Origin: Bacterioplanes sp.
Lineage (GTDB): Bacteria > Pseudomonadota > Gammaproteobacteria > Pseudomonadales > Oceanobacteraceae
DNA length: 64,000 nt
Direction: 5' to 3'
Assembly (NCBI GenBank): GCA_014859445.1
Contig: JACUUC010000006.1
Span: 48,071 to 112,070 of the forward strand
Shown: positions 22,084 to 31,387 of the stretch, in pieces
How the letters are laid out: every line of letters begins with the position of its first letter
Numbering within the stretch: the stretch's first letter is position 1
The notes under the pieces: generated by a model
Told to the model about the DNA's origin: nothing
The model's database searches: none
Seen by the model: the letters and a program-made list of their open reading frames with translations, nothing else
Made by a program: the position numbers and the translations under genes

Positions 22084-22355
22084 TAGATCACCATATGAAT
22101 GTGTTCGCTGGCCGTTAAGTCTCGATGTATCGACTGCAATTGTTCAACACCCGTAGCGGTGATATACAGAGTCAACGCCCGAAAACGACCATTTTTACTG
22201 TCTCGCACCTGAATGCGCTCTAAATCAAAGTCTGGCGCATGAACACGGACAATATCAATGACTAATTGGTCGTAACCCTCAATACCAACACCCAGCACTT
22301 TGATCGGGTAATTGTCACATGGGAACTCAATTTTAGGGGCTTCAGGTTGATTCAT
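22083..22355 (-). CDS. ybeD: YbeD/DUF493 family protein
   Basis: A 90-residue ACT-like small protein starting [13 protein letters not shown] and carrying YPIKVLG, the RxSKNGRF-type block (here [12 protein letters not shown]) and the C-terminal [15 protein letters not shown] chose the ATG at 22355 because GAGAAG lies about 6 nt upstream and the length matches E. coli YbeD. The frame runs back to 22463 without support. The family sits beside lipB throughout gammaproteobacteria; its role is unproven, with regulation of lipoate metabolism suspected from context. Confidence 0.9.
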   Translation of the reverse strand: MNQPEAPKIEFPCDNYPIKVLGVGIEGYDQLVIDIVRVHAPDFDLERIQVRDSKNGRFRALTLYITATGVEQLQSIHRDLTASEHIHMVI

Positions 22356-22448
22356 AACGGGCTTCTCATGATAGTTGGCCATTATATGGAGATCATCATG
22401 GCAAATTACAACAACAATGCCTATGGCACTGACCGTACCGACAGACAA

Positions 22449-22474
22449 AAAAGGTCGACACAAGCCGACCTTTT
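22449..22474 (-). terminator. Terminator after dacA
   Basis: AAAAGGTCG (22449-22457) pairs with CGACCTTTT (22466-22474), and on the minus strand a U-run follows. It separates dacA from ybeD-lipB-lipA. Confidence 0.75.
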
Positions 22475-22494
22475 AATGAGATGACTGGGCTGAG

Positions 22495-23646
22495 TTATTG
22501 AAACAGTCGCGCAAAAAATAGGCTGATTCGACCCCATAAACGCCCAAACCAACCAGAGGATTCAACGGCATGCTTAGCAACCAGATCGCGTTGCGCCAAT
22601 AGCTCTTCACCGCGGTGAATGGTCAGTGTTGCCAATACTTGTCCCGCCGCAATAGGAGCCTCAATAAAAGGCTTCGTGTCGATACTGGCAACCAATCCCG
22701 AACGAGAGCCGCGCGGCAACGTTAAGAACAAATCCTCTTCCAGCATTAAATCGACCGATTCTTGCACCCCAAGCCAAACCCGTGACTGCTGCAATATTTC
22801 ATTGGCTTCGTGTACTTTGTGAGTTTCAAAATAACGAAAGCCATAGCCCAACAATTTTTGCGTTTCGCGAGTTCTTGCCTCATCGCTTCGTGCACCAAAA
22901 ACGACCGCAATCAAACGAGTGTCGTCTTGCTTGGCCGTCGCCGCTAAGCAATAGCCAGCTTCATTCGTATGGCCAGTTTTCAGGCCATCGACACTCGCAT
23001 CACGCCACAATAAGCGATTACGATTTGGCTGACGAATGTTATTAAACTCAAAATGCCGCTCAGCATACAATGGATAATATTGTGCGTGATCATAAATCAC
23101 ATGACGCGACAAAATCGCCATATCACGAGCGGACGAATAATGGTTGTCTTCTGGCCAACCGGTCGTATTCACAAAATTGGTATTGGTTAAACCAAATTCC
23201 TGCGCATACTGATTCATCCATTGCGCGTAGGCGGCTTCCGAGCCCGCGAAATACTCCGCAACGGCCACCGATGCATCATTGCCTGACTGAACAATAATGC
23301 CACGCAAAATATCAATTAACGGTACTTGCGTTCCTTCCCGCACAAACATCTTCGAGCCACCTTTGCGCCACGCATTCACACTGATCGGAATGAGCGTGTC
23401 TTCGGTGACATTGCCTAGTTCCAACTCATGCACGGCCACATAACTGGTCATTAGCTTGGTTAAACTGGCTGGCGGTAATCGCTCATCGGCGTTTTTCTCA
23501 ACAATGACGTGACCGCTGGCCGAGTCCATCAAAATATAGGCCGTGGCATCAATCTGAGGGGGCATAGGAACAATGACATTGGCATGAGCAAACGCACCAA
23601 ACACGGCGATAACAGGCACAACAAATAACGATTTAATAAAACGCAT
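22495..23646 (-). CDS. dacA: D-alanyl-D-alanine carboxypeptidase (PBP5/6 type)
   Basis: Trims the terminal D-Ala from peptidoglycan pentapeptides in the periplasm. The 383-residue protein has a signal peptide (about residues 1-22), the serine motif S61-LT-K64, SGN at 121-123 and KTG at 223-225. A C-terminal PBP5-type beta domain follows, and an amphipathic hydrophobic tail (WGRISLFFARLFQ) anchors it to the membrane. It usually lies next to rlpA; here it is on the opposite strand 14 kb away. It is flanked by terminators on both sides, so it is probably transcribed alone. Confidence 0.95.
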   Translation of the reverse strand: MRFIKSLFVVPVIAVFGAFAHANVIVPMPPQIDATAYILMDSASGHVIVEKNADERLPPASLTKLMTSYVAVHELELGNVTEDTLIPISVNAWRKGGSKMFVREGTQVPLIDILRGIIVQSGNDASVAVAEYFAGSEAAYAQWMNQYAQEFGLTNTNFVNTTGWPEDNHYSSARDMAILSRHVIYDHAQYYPLYAERHFEFNNIRQPNRNRLLWRDASVDGLKTGHTNEAGYCLAATAKQDDTRLIAVVFGARSDEARTRETQKLLGYGFRYFETHKVHEANEILQQSRVWLGVQESVDLMLEEDLFLTLPRGSRSGLVASIDTKPFIEAPIAAGQVLATLTIHRGEELLAQRDLVAKHAVESSGWFGRLWGRISLFFARLFQ

Positions 23647-23787
23647 GAGACTCTATTTCTTCGAGTGAACATAATAAAAGGCGGCATTGTAACATGATCA
23701 CCATAAATTGGTGGTGACTCGTGTGTTTTTTTGCCAAGCCCACTAAGCAGACAGGTCAGTCGGCAAGGAGTTCCAATCAAGCGCGCA

Positions 23788-23817
23788 TAAAAAATCCCCA
23801 CCAATGGGCAGGGATTT
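23788..23817 (-). terminator. Terminator after the TolA-like coiled-coil gene
   Basis: AAATCCC (23792-23798) pairs with GGGATTT (23811-23817). On the minus strand a U-run (23794-23789) follows. It lies 20 bp past the stop of the 23837-24886 gene. Confidence 0.65.
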
Positions 23818-23836
23818 CCACAGCAAAAAGCGCGAT

Positions 23837-24886
23837 TTAGTTGTCGATTTGTCGCAACAACGACACTGAACGTGCAGGATGCAAGGTCAAAAATGCTTCG
23901 CCACTGTTCGACGCCTGATGGCTATGACGCAAACGGAATGAATCATCCAAGCGACGCAAACACAGCGTCAAGCGAACAGTCAACCAACGATAATCGTTCG
24001 CGTCTGGAGTATGAATGACCACCGAAGCATCTTCATCGATAATCGCACGACAGATATTGATCATGTCATCCGTTAAACCACGGTCACGGTTGTTCAGTTT
24101 GACAAACGAAATCGGGTAACTGGCAATCGGTTCAGACGTTTCACGCACCTCATCCCAATCAACGACGATGGTCGATGCCGTCGCGCTAGAAGCGGTCACC
24201 ACATTGGAAGCCGAGACGGGTGCAACAACCGCTTTGGGCGCTTGCTGCGATGCTTGCTGTGCAACTCTGGCCGCTTCGGCTTGGCGCTGCGCTTCAGCCT
24301 CTTGCTGAGCAATACGACGCAAGCGTTCTTCTTCTTGCTGACGGCGTCGCTGCGCTTCGGTTTGACGCTGCTCTTCTTCTGCCTGCTTACGAGCTTCCGC
24401 TAGTCGCTGCTGACGCTCAGCATCCAGACGAGCACGCTCTTTGGCGGCTTCGGCGGCTGCGCGCTGCTGACGAGCACGTTCTTCCGCGGTTGGGCCAGAC
24501 GGTGCTTTGGCCACCACCGGTGCTTTCGCCGCTTCGACATCCACCCGAGCTTGCAGCGCCTCCAATCCCGGCGTTAACGCGGCCACAGGCCAAACACGAT
24601 CTAAAAACGTTTGTGCTCGAGCGACATCACCATCGGCCAATGCCTTTTCCGCCAATGCCACATACGCCTCGCCCCATTCATACACCAAAGGAACAATACG
24701 GAAGTCGAAAGGCGCCTGCGCTCGATACGCCTGAATTTTTTCTAAGGCGTTATTACCAGGAGGATTACCCAATCGTTGCGCTTGAATGTCAGCGCGGATA
24801 CCTTGCATCAATTGGTCAAGATCGTTTGCTGTCGCCACGGACGACACACTCAGCAAGAGTGCTGAAAAAAACACAGCCAGTTTCAT
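23837..24886 (-). CDS. Periplasmic TolA-like coiled-coil protein, unknown function
   Basis: A 349-residue protein I cannot place in a named family. From the ATG at 24886 it has a clear signal peptide (MKLAVFFSALLL ... VATA). Residues ~25-125 form a helical, TPR-like region with alternating hydrophobic residues. Residues ~140-220 are a long coiled coil rich in Arg, Gln, Glu and Ala, similar in composition to TolA domain II. The last ~110 residues form a compact domain with two cysteines (NICRA and TLCLRR). The layout suggests a periplasmic scaffold, but no partner gene is adjacent. It is divergent from a small membrane protein at 25041. The ORF antisense to the coiled coil is a composition artefact. 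Confidence 0.6.
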   Translation of the reverse strand: MKLAVFFSALLLSVSSVATANDLDQLMQGIRADIQAQRLGNPPGNNALEKIQAYRAQAPFDFRIVPLVYEWGEAYVALAEKALADGDVARAQTFLDRVWPVAALTPGLEALQARVDVEAAKAPVVAKAPSGPTAEERARQQRAAAEAAKERARLDAERQQRLAEARKQAEEEQRQTEAQRRRQQEEERLRRIAQQEAEAQRQAEAARVAQQASQQAPKAVVAPVSASNVVTASSATASTIVVDWDEVRETSEPIASYPISFVKLNNRDRGLTDDMINICRAIIDEDASVVIHTPDANDYRWLTVRLTLCLRRLDDSFRLRHSHQASNSGEAFLTLHPARSVSLLRQIDN

Positions 24887-25040
24887 AAGAATCGCATCAG
24901 TTATTATCGTTTTAACGTACATCAGACGTGTTACCCCTCGTCGACCGGTATTTACCAGAGTATGACAGAAAGGCCAAAGAGAGTAAGATGAGAATATTCG
25001 CCCTTGATGTCAAGCCAGTTTGTGCTTTTGGAGCAAAATT

Positions 25041-25331
25041 ATGTGGTTACGCTATGGTTCTCTTCTCTTTGCCATCCCATGCATCGCCTTACTCAGCGCC
25101 TACGGAATTGAGCTGTCCGCCATTACCGATTGCCAACAACAACAATTACATTATCACATCGACAGCGGTGAATGCGTGAGCGAGCCCCAGCCCTTCACCA
25201 CCTATTACATGCGCCATGCTGTGCTAGTTAACAGCACGATGCTGTTGGCGTTGCTCGGTTCTTTGGCCATGACATGGGGTATGATCGACAAGAAACGCCA
25301 GCAAGCCATCGCGCCATCAGAGACACATTAA
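25041..25331 (+). CDS. Small inner-membrane protein with two transmembrane segments
   Basis: A 96-residue protein of unknown function. It has hydrophobic segments at about residues 6-22 and 63-80, with a hydrophilic loop carrying two cysteines (about residues 31 and 45) that would face the periplasm, and a basic C-terminus (KKRQQ). GGAG lies 8 nt ahead of the ATG at 25041. Its end overlaps the convergent YchJ-like gene by 4 bp. Confidence 0.5.
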   Translation: MWLRYGSLLFAIPCIALLSAYGIELSAITDCQQQQLHYHIDSGECVSEPQPFTTYYMRHAVLVNSTMLLALLGSLAMTWGMIDKKRQQAIAPSETH

Positions 25332-25774
25332 CGCAAACAGCATTGCTTACCTTTACGACCACTACCACACAAACACGGCGCATTTCGCTGAGGCTTAATG
25401 CGCTGCCAATCGGCGACGCCATCCAGGTAATACCAAACGCCATCAGCACAAACAAATCGTGAACGCTCGTGCAAACATTGCCACACACCTTGCTCACGAA
25501 AGTAGGCGTTGAAATGCACTTCACCATGCTGCTCATTTTGCTCAGCGTGGCTGACCTGCAATTGCAACCATTGGGTATCATCCACCCAATCAATCGCCGC
25601 AGGACGCGTTTTCGGATGCCAAGTACGCAATAAATACTCGGCATCTTGACGCACAAACGCACTGTAACGCGACCGCATCAAATCCTCGACCGCTGTCGGT
25701 TGAGCACCCCCATGCCAGCGACCGCAGCAACGCTCATACGGCTGCAAACGCCCACAATCGCACATCGAACTCAT
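25328..25774 (-). CDS. YchJ-family protein with two SEC-C zinc motifs
   Basis: A 148-residue protein with cysteine clusters at both ends: CDCG...CCG near residue 5-17 and a classical SEC-C motif CLCGSGRKGKQCC at the C-terminus. Between them is an NTF2-like domain with SRYSAFV and YLLRTWHP, as in YchJ. SEC-C motifs bind zinc and occur in SecA; the function of YchJ is not established. It overlaps the upstream DUF3549 gene by 4 bp (ATGA), so the two are probably translated together. Confidence 0.85.
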   Translation of the reverse strand: MSSMCDCGRLQPYERCCGRWHGGAQPTAVEDLMRSRYSAFVRQDAEYLLRTWHPKTRPAAIDWVDDTQWLQLQVSHAEQNEQHGEVHFNAYFREQGVWQCLHERSRFVCADGVWYYLDGVADWQRIKPQRNAPCLCGSGRKGKQCCLR

Positions 25775-26793
25775 TGCAGCGTACTCGCCTGTCGTACTTG
25801 CTGCAACAGTGCCCCGATTGCGCGAGACAAGGCCTCACTGCGCTGCGGTTCACGAAACACGCTCATCACCGCGTCACGGCAACCCGGTAACGCCATTAAT
25901 TCGCCCACGAGTGCATTAAATGCGGCCTGCCCTTGCTCATTGAGTGCCAAATTCTCTAACCAGCCTTGGAGCAAGGTACCACGCAAATCTTGCCAGCAAC
26001 GGCTCCCCATCGCGGCCAACACCTCCAACGAACGACCATGCGGATGCGCCAAAATGACCTGCAATAACGCGGCACGTTGCGCATGATTCACGCTGTGCGA
26101 AAACGCGCGCACGAACGCGGCCAAGTCGGCCTCTGTCGCACCCGCACTCACCACGTGTGATAGGCAATCGTTTAGCGCCACACTCAATTCGTGGCCGACC
26201 TCAATATTTTCCAGAAACGTCAACAGACTGTTGCGCGGAATGGCTGGCAAGTGCGGCAACGCTGTCGCTAGCATGGTGGTCGATTCCCCCTCTGCTATGC
26301 GAGCAACGGTTTCTGCCAACCCTTGCAAGCCAAGATTTTGCCAGTTATCCCAACCGAGATCGCCACTCAAATACGCTCTAGCCGTTTGATAGTAGCGCGT
26401 GGGTTCTTGTCCTAAGACTTGCAAAGCCAAGGCATGGAAATACGCCATTCTCTGTGGATCTGGCTTGTAACTATATGGGGCTTCGCCGTGCTCTTGATCG
26501 GGTGCCATCACCACTTGTGCCCAATGGCGGAGAAAGGCATCACGCGGCCCAGGTTGCAGTTGATTCTGCTCATCCAGAGGGAGCTTTAAGAACCAAATCG
26601 TATGCTGCCCTGCCTGTTTCGGATTCCAAGTGAGAATGCCTAACCAAGCATGTCGCAAATACGGACTTGGATACGGGATCGCCTGCTGTTCAATTCGAGC
26701 AAAATCACTCTTGCTGATTTTTTCAATGCGGCGCCCCAAATCAAATACGCGCATTTGCGCACCGCTTTTTTCAATCCACTGCACGATAGTCAC
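25771..26793 (-). CDS. DUF3549 family protein
   Basis: A 340-residue cytosolic protein that I recognise as the gammaproteobacterial DUF3549 type by its start (QWIEKSGAQMRVFDLGRR), the TWNPKQAG.HTIWFLKLPLDEQ block and the helical-repeat C-terminal half. No catalytic motif is visible. The start is a GTG at 26793 with AGGAAAG upstream. It is coupled to the YchJ-like gene by a 4-bp overlap. The function is unknown. Confidence 0.75.
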   Translation of the reverse strand: MTIVQWIEKSGAQMRVFDLGRRIEKISKSDFARIEQQAIPYPSPYLRHAWLGILTWNPKQAGQHTIWFLKLPLDEQNQLQPGPRDAFLRHWAQVVMAPDQEHGEAPYSYKPDPQRMAYFHALALQVLGQEPTRYYQTARAYLSGDLGWDNWQNLGLQGLAETVARIAEGESTTMLATALPHLPAIPRNSLLTFLENIEVGHELSVALNDCLSHVVSAGATEADLAAFVRAFSHSVNHAQRAALLQVILAHPHGRSLEVLAAMGSRCWQDLRGTLLQGWLENLALNEQGQAAFNALVGELMALPGCRDAVMSVFREPQRSEALSRAIGALLQQVRQASTLQ

Positions 26794-26925
26794 ACGGCTT
26801 TCCTATGCTGTTCGATAACTCAGGCATTCTACCAGTTTCCTACGCACCACCATAACCCAAGATGCCAATACGCAAAGATGCTAAGCTAAGCGTCAACACC
26901 CATTGACAACACAGAGGAACGCACC

Positions 26926-27162
26926 ATGGCTCTTATCGTATTAATGCTCACCAGCTTTATCATTGGCGCTAGCGGTGTGGCGTGGTGGTTAAACCGTCGT
27001 TGGCAAAACGAGGTGGCGCAAGCGCAACAAACCTTGGCCGACGCGTTACAACAACACCAACAAGAGCAAGCGGAATCCAAAGCATTACGCCAACAAGTGG
27101 CCGATTTACGTTTTCAGTTAACGCGCTGTGAGAATGACCTAAAAGCACACAAAAACTCCTAG
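26926..27162 (+). CDS. Small membrane-anchored coiled-coil protein
   Basis: A 78-residue protein with one N-terminal transmembrane helix (about residues 2-22), a short basic stop-transfer (NRRW), then a Gln/Glu-rich coiled coil to the end. GAGGAA is well placed ahead of the ATG. The topology resembles YhcB/DUF1043-like anchors, but I cannot claim homology. It stands alone between the DUF3549 gene (divergent) and a methyltransferase. Confidence 0.5.
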   Translation: MALIVLMLTSFIIGASGVAWWLNRRWQNEVAQAQQTLADALQQHQQEQAESKALRQQVADLRFQLTRCENDLKAHKNS

Positions 27163-27221
27163 TCGCCCGCTCACAAGGTGGTTATCCTACGGTCATCCAT
27201 GATAACAATAAGATAATCACC

Positions 27222-28076
27222 ATGACCGAACAAAACCGCACCAACGATACCTCTCGCATCAGTATCAGCGCCCACTACACGGGCTACGTTTGGTATCATC
27301 ATCAGCTCTCTGCCGACGAATTTGCAACCTCTGCTGGGCGCTGGGCCTATCGCATCCTCACGCCGATAAACGCCATACTAAAACGCTTAGCAGGCGCTAA
27401 CATCGACACGTTTTTATTACAGCGACACTTAGTGATTGATCACCAAGTCGAACAATTGATTACCCAGCACGGCGTCACGCAAATTATTGAGCTAGCAGCG
27501 GGGCTATCACCACGCGGCTACCGCTTCTCACAGAAATACCCTCAACTCACCTACATCGAAACCGACTTGCCGGGCATGGTAGAGCGCAAACAGCAAGTGC
27601 TTGCCTCACTGCCTGTAACAGACACGCATCGGGTCGTTCGTTGCAATATCCTGCAACAAGAAGGAGAGGAATCACTGGCCGCGGTTTTCAAGCAACTTGA
27701 TCCATTACAACCAACATTGGTCATCAGTGAAGGCTTAGTCAATTATTTTGAGTTACCCATCATACGCTCGGTTTGGCAACGACTCGCCAAGCACCTTCAG
27801 AATTTTCCTGTTGGCGTATACGTCACCGATTTATACCCAGATCTGCAAGAACATCCGTCCTATCGCTATGTGCAATGGGCCCAAAAGTTGGTGGGTTTTT
27901 TCACGCGTGGACAGTGGCCCCTGCACTACCGTAGCGACACCGACATTGAACAAGGCTTCCAACAGGATGGCTTTGCGCACGTGACGGTGCTCAACCCGAG
28001 TCAACTGTATGACTCGGTAAACATACCGCATAGCAAAACACCCAGTTTGGTGCGGATTATCTGCGCTCAGAGATAA
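27222..28076 (+). CDS. Class I SAM-dependent methyltransferase, leucine carboxyl methyltransferase-like
   Basis: A 284-residue protein with the SAM-binding core IIELAAGLSPRGYRFSQ near residue 90, followed by TYIETDLPGM with the acidic residue that binds the ribose of SAM. This is the pattern of the LCM/COG3315 family of O-methyltransferases. The later VISEGLVNYF motif is also typical. The substrate cannot be told. No biosynthetic cluster surrounds it. The gene converges on a GGDEF-like gene 13 bp away without a clear terminator. Confidence 0.75.
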   Translation: MTEQNRTNDTSRISISAHYTGYVWYHHQLSADEFATSAGRWAYRILTPINAILKRLAGANIDTFLLQRHLVIDHQVEQLITQHGVTQIIELAAGLSPRGYRFSQKYPQLTYIETDLPGMVERKQQVLASLPVTDTHRVVRCNILQQEGEESLAAVFKQLDPLQPTLVISEGLVNYFELPIIRSVWQRLAKHLQNFPVGVYVTDLYPDLQEHPSYRYVQWAQKLVGFFTRGQWPLHYRSDTDIEQGFQQDGFAHVTVLNPSQLYDSVNIPHSKTPSLVRIICAQR

Positions 28077-28089
28077 ACCAAGCAGACGC

Positions 28090-29082
28090 CTAAGATTGAT
28101 CAGCAAATGCCGATAATTGCAAATTCGCTTGTCGTTGTTGCTCTAGCTTACGCGCCAAACGCTGCTCCATACGAGTACCCGTTTCGTGCGCTTGGCGCGT
28201 CACCGTCGCACCGCTCAGTCGAATCGGTGCGAGCGGTGGCCAAGAAGGCTGCTGTAAGTGACGCTTGATGCGCTCAAGCAAAATAATGGCACCCTCTTCA
28301 CGACAGTTGGGCAGCAGCAAGACAAAACAATCATCTCGAACTCGAAACGCATCATCACCCGCACGCACTTGCATTTGCAGACGACGCACAAATTGCGGCA
28401 AAAACACAGCCAATGCGCGCTCACCGTGCAACTCATGCAATTGCGCATAATGATCAATCACCAACATAATCAAACTGAATGGTTGACGATGCTGCTCCGC
28501 CCGCGCGACCTCACGTGTTAATGATTGATAAAAATGGCGGCGATTGTAAGCGCCAGAGACCAAATCGGTCAGTGATAAGCGCTTTAAAGCCAGCGACTTA
28601 AAATGCGTTAAGTAAGCAAAACACCATGAGGAACCAATCAATAAGGCATAATTAGCCCCACTACGAATGGCGGTTGGTGCATCCGAATGCCACCAAATAA
28701 TAGCCGTCATCGACACCCCAAAAATAATATTAAAAAACGTGGCGTGATAAAGCGGCAAACAAAAATAACCAAACAAGGGCAATGCGTATAAGTAATGTGT
28801 CATCAACATGGGATGATAAGGTAATTGATACAGCGCCAGAACCGCCAGAATCATGACCAGAGCGTAGTTTACCCGCACATAATGAGGGTGATCACGATTG
28901 ATATAGACAAAAATAGCGGCAAATAAAAACGTCGGCACGGCGATCGCACTGCTGAGCACCAAGGTAAATAACCCTTGTCGATATTGATCATACATCAATA
29001 TCAACACCGCCAATGCGGACAGGACATACATCATGACCTGCAAGCGTGGCATTAACTGATCATGCGACAACGCATTAGACAT
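28090..29082 (-). CDS. Membrane protein with degenerate GGDEF domain (paralog B)
   Basis: A 330-residue protein. The first ~170 residues hold about six hydrophobic segments in pairs. The rest has a GGDEF fold: the domain entry DLVSGAYNRRHFYQSL matches the family DxLTGLxNRR pattern. The signature loop, however, reads RVRDDCF where RYGGDEF is expected, and no RxxD I-site is seen. It is therefore very likely unable to make c-di-GMP and may act as a receptor or partner. It overlaps its upstream paralog by 8 bp. A Gln/Arg-rich helix ends the protein. Confidence 0.75.
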   Translation of the reverse strand: MSNALSHDQLMPRLQVMMYVLSALAVLILMYDQYRQGLFTLVLSSAIAVPTFLFAAIFVYINRDHPHYVRVNYALVMILAVLALYQLPYHPMLMTHYLYALPLFGYFCLPLYHATFFNIIFGVSMTAIIWWHSDAPTAIRSGANYALLIGSSWCFAYLTHFKSLALKRLSLTDLVSGAYNRRHFYQSLTREVARAEQHRQPFSLIMLVIDHYAQLHELHGERALAVFLPQFVRRLQMQVRAGDDAFRVRDDCFVLLLPNCREEGAIILLERIKRHLQQPSWPPLAPIRLSGATVTRQAHETGTRMEQRLARKLEQQRQANLQLSAFADQS

Positions 29083-30004
29083 AAGCGTTCTCCAGCAGTC
29101 GTCGCACTAAGCGCTGAGCATCATCATCGGCACGATAACGCTCAACACGAACCCGAATACAATCATTCGCAAACGACTTTTGATTCGCCAACGTGACTTC
29201 CAACTGCTGTTGGCGCAAGGCAACTTCATCCACACTGCATTGCGGCAAAATCGCCACAAATTGATCATCATCAAATCGATAGCACGTATCATACGCACGC
29301 AAACAGGCCGTCAATTGCGAGCTAATAAAGGCCAGACGGTACTCGTATTCATCCACACTGAGTTGCTCCCATGCAGCAGGAACAGAAACAGCCAGTAACC
29401 ATAACGACGATTGCTGCCGATCAGCGCGTGTCATCTCTTTGGCGACATCCAGATAAAACTGACCTTCGTTATAAACCTGAGTTAACGGATCTGTATTGAT
29501 GATTTTCATCATCGCGCGATTATTACGCTCATTCACCAAGGCATAAATCACCGAAAAGGCATAACAGGCCGCATAAGAAAACAACAACTGCTGACGAATG
29601 TAACCATCAAACTCATTCAACACCGTCATAATCAACACCACGGTGTACAACAAAATAATGATGTTGGCCAAGTGCAATGGAAATAAAAAATACGTAAAAA
29701 GCGGCATGAAATAAATCCAATGAACCACCTGCGTGTCTTGCTGCATACCGAACAAGGTAAAAACACACAACAAACCCACCAATGCCCACTCTGGATAAGG
29801 CGATGGACGACGCTGACGACGCCACAACAAATACGCCGCATACAAAATCAGCAATAACGCAAAACCCGCCGCCACTGCGGCAAACACCGTGTTGTCCTGC
29901 CACAAATCCAATACCGCAATCACACTCAAACCAAAGGCGGCGAGTAAGCAATACAGCACCTTAACCTGCATGACAATCCAGCTATGAAGCTGTGCTTTTT
30001 CCAT
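29075..30004 (-). CDS. Membrane protein with degenerate GGDEF domain (paralog A)
   Basis: From the ATG at 30004 it has 309 residues with the same layout as its downstream neighbour: about six N-terminal membrane segments, then a GGDEF-like domain entered by DPLTQVYNEGQFYLDV. The signature loop is RFDDDQF instead of RYGGDEF, so both catalytic glycines are gone. The 8-bp overlap with paralog B points to translational coupling and probably a complex. It is divergent from proA. By family knowledge degenerate GGDEF domains can bind GTP or c-di-GMP or regulate partners; here this is inference. Confidence 0.75.
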   Translation of the reverse strand: MEKAQLHSWIVMQVKVLYCLLAAFGLSVIAVLDLWQDNTVFAAVAAGFALLLILYAAYLLWRRQRRPSPYPEWALVGLLCVFTLFGMQQDTQVVHWIYFMPLFTYFLFPLHLANIIILLYTVVLIMTVLNEFDGYIRQQLLFSYAACYAFSVIYALVNERNNRAMMKIINTDPLTQVYNEGQFYLDVAKEMTRADRQQSSLWLLAVSVPAAWEQLSVDEYEYRLAFISSQLTACLRAYDTCYRFDDDQFVAILPQCSVDEVALRQQQLEVTLANQKSFANDCIRVRVERYRADDDAQRLVRRLLENAYV

Positions 30005-30130
30005 GACGATGTTTCCGCTCTCAAACCCTATAGACCGAACTAAGAATGCCACCCAGTAGCACACACGACAAACAACTCTCGTGTATACTAGCGCAATTTG
30101 TCACTCTTTCGTTCAGATCAGGTACTTGCA

Positions 30131-31387
30131 ATGGATGTTCTCGATTACATGCACACCCTAGGGCAACAAGCACGCCAAGCCTCTCGTGCCATGGCCAAAG
30201 CCAGCACTCAAGATAAAAATCGTGCATTATTAGCGATTGCCGATCAAATCCAACAACAGCGTGCGCGCATTCGCGACGCCAACCAGCTCGATGTGCAACG
30301 CGGCCAAGACAATGGCCTCGACAGCGCATTATTGGATCGCCTTGCTCTCAGCGACAAAGCCATCGACACCATGATCGAAGGTTTGCACCAAGTTGCCACC
30401 TTACCAGACCCCGTGGGCGGCATTACCGACCTAAACTACCGCCCAAGTGGCATTCAGGTTGGCAAAATGCGCGTCCCCTTAGGCGTTATCGGCATCATTT
30501 ACGAAAGCCGTCCCAACGTCACGATTGAAGCCGCCAGCTTATGCATCAAATCAGGCAATGCGGCCATTTTACGTGGCGGCTCAGAAGCCATCGAAGCCAA
30601 CCAAGTGCTGGCCGAATGCATCCGTTCCGGCTTGGCCGCGGCACAGTTGCCAGAAAGTGCAGTACAAATCGTGGCCACCACCGACCGTGCCGCCGTTGGT
30701 GCATTAATTACCATGCCCGACTTTGTTGACGTCATCGTGCCACGTGGCGGCAAAGGGCTAATTGAACGCATTAGCCGCGAAGCCAAAGTTCCTGTCATTA
30801 AACATCTTGACGGCATTTGTCATGTCTACATCGACGAGCAAGCCGACAAAAGCAAAGCCATCAACATTGCCATTAACGCCAAAACCCACCGTTATGGCAC
30901 GTGCAATACCATGGAAACGCTACTGGTGCACCAAGCCGTTGCCGAGCGCATTCTGCCCGAGCTGGCGAGCGCATACCGAGGCTTGCAGGTTGAACTACGC
31001 GGTTGTGAGCGTACACAAGCCTTGTTGACCGATGTCATAGCCGCCAACGAAGACGACTGGCACACCGAATATTTAGGGCCAATCCTCGCCATCAAAATCG
31101 TTGACGATCTCGATGCCGCCATCGAACACATCAATCACTACGGCTCACATCATACTGACAGCATTGTTAGTGAAAATTACACCACATCGCGACGCTTTAT
31201 TACCGAGGTGGATTCCAGTTCCGTCATGATCAATGCATCAACACGCTTTGCCGACGGTTTTGAATATGGACTAGGCGCCGAAATTGGTATCTCTACGGAT
31301 AAAATTCATGCTCGCGGTCCCGTGGGTTTAGAGGGGCTGACCTCCCAAAAATACGTGGTGCTGGGTAACGGTGAAGTCCGTAAATAA
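30131..31387 (+). CDS. proA: Gamma-glutamyl phosphate reductase
   Basis: Second enzyme of proline synthesis, reducing glutamyl-5-phosphate with NADPH. From the ATG at 30131 it has 418 residues. The aldehyde-dehydrogenase-like catalytic cysteine is C258 in [10 protein letters not shown], and the [14 protein letters not shown] block is typical. An in-frame upstream start at 30098 is less likely since it lacks family character. It overlaps nadD by 17 bp, and heads the block proA-nadD-rsfS-rlmH-mrdA-mrdB-mltB-rlpA. proB is separate at 13.5 kb. Confidence 0.96.
   Translation: MDVLDYMHTLGQQARQASRAMAKASTQDKNRALLAIADQIQQQRARIRDANQLDVQRGQDNGLDSALLDRLALSDKAIDTMIEGLHQVATLPDPVGGITDLNYRPSGIQVGKMRVPLGVIGIIYESRPNVTIEAASLCIKSGNAAILRGGSEAIEANQVLAECIRSGLAAAQLPESAVQIVATTDRAAVGALITMPDFVDVIVPRGGKGLIERISREAKVPVIKHLDGICHVYIDEQADKSKAINIAINAKTHRYGTCNTMETLLVHQAVAERILPELASAYRGLQVELRGCERTQALLTDVIAANEDDWHTEYLGPILAIKIVDDLDAAIEHINHYGSHHTDSIVSENYTTSRRFITEVDSSSVMINASTRFADGFEYGLGAEIGISTDKIHARGPVGLEGLTSQKYVVLGNGEVRK

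Noticed and set aside
24220..24888. 222-residue open frame on the plus strand opposite the TolA-like gene
   Set aside because: It is the complement of the Arg/Gln/Glu/Ala coiled-coil repeat and is Leu/Pro/Ala-rich with no protein character.
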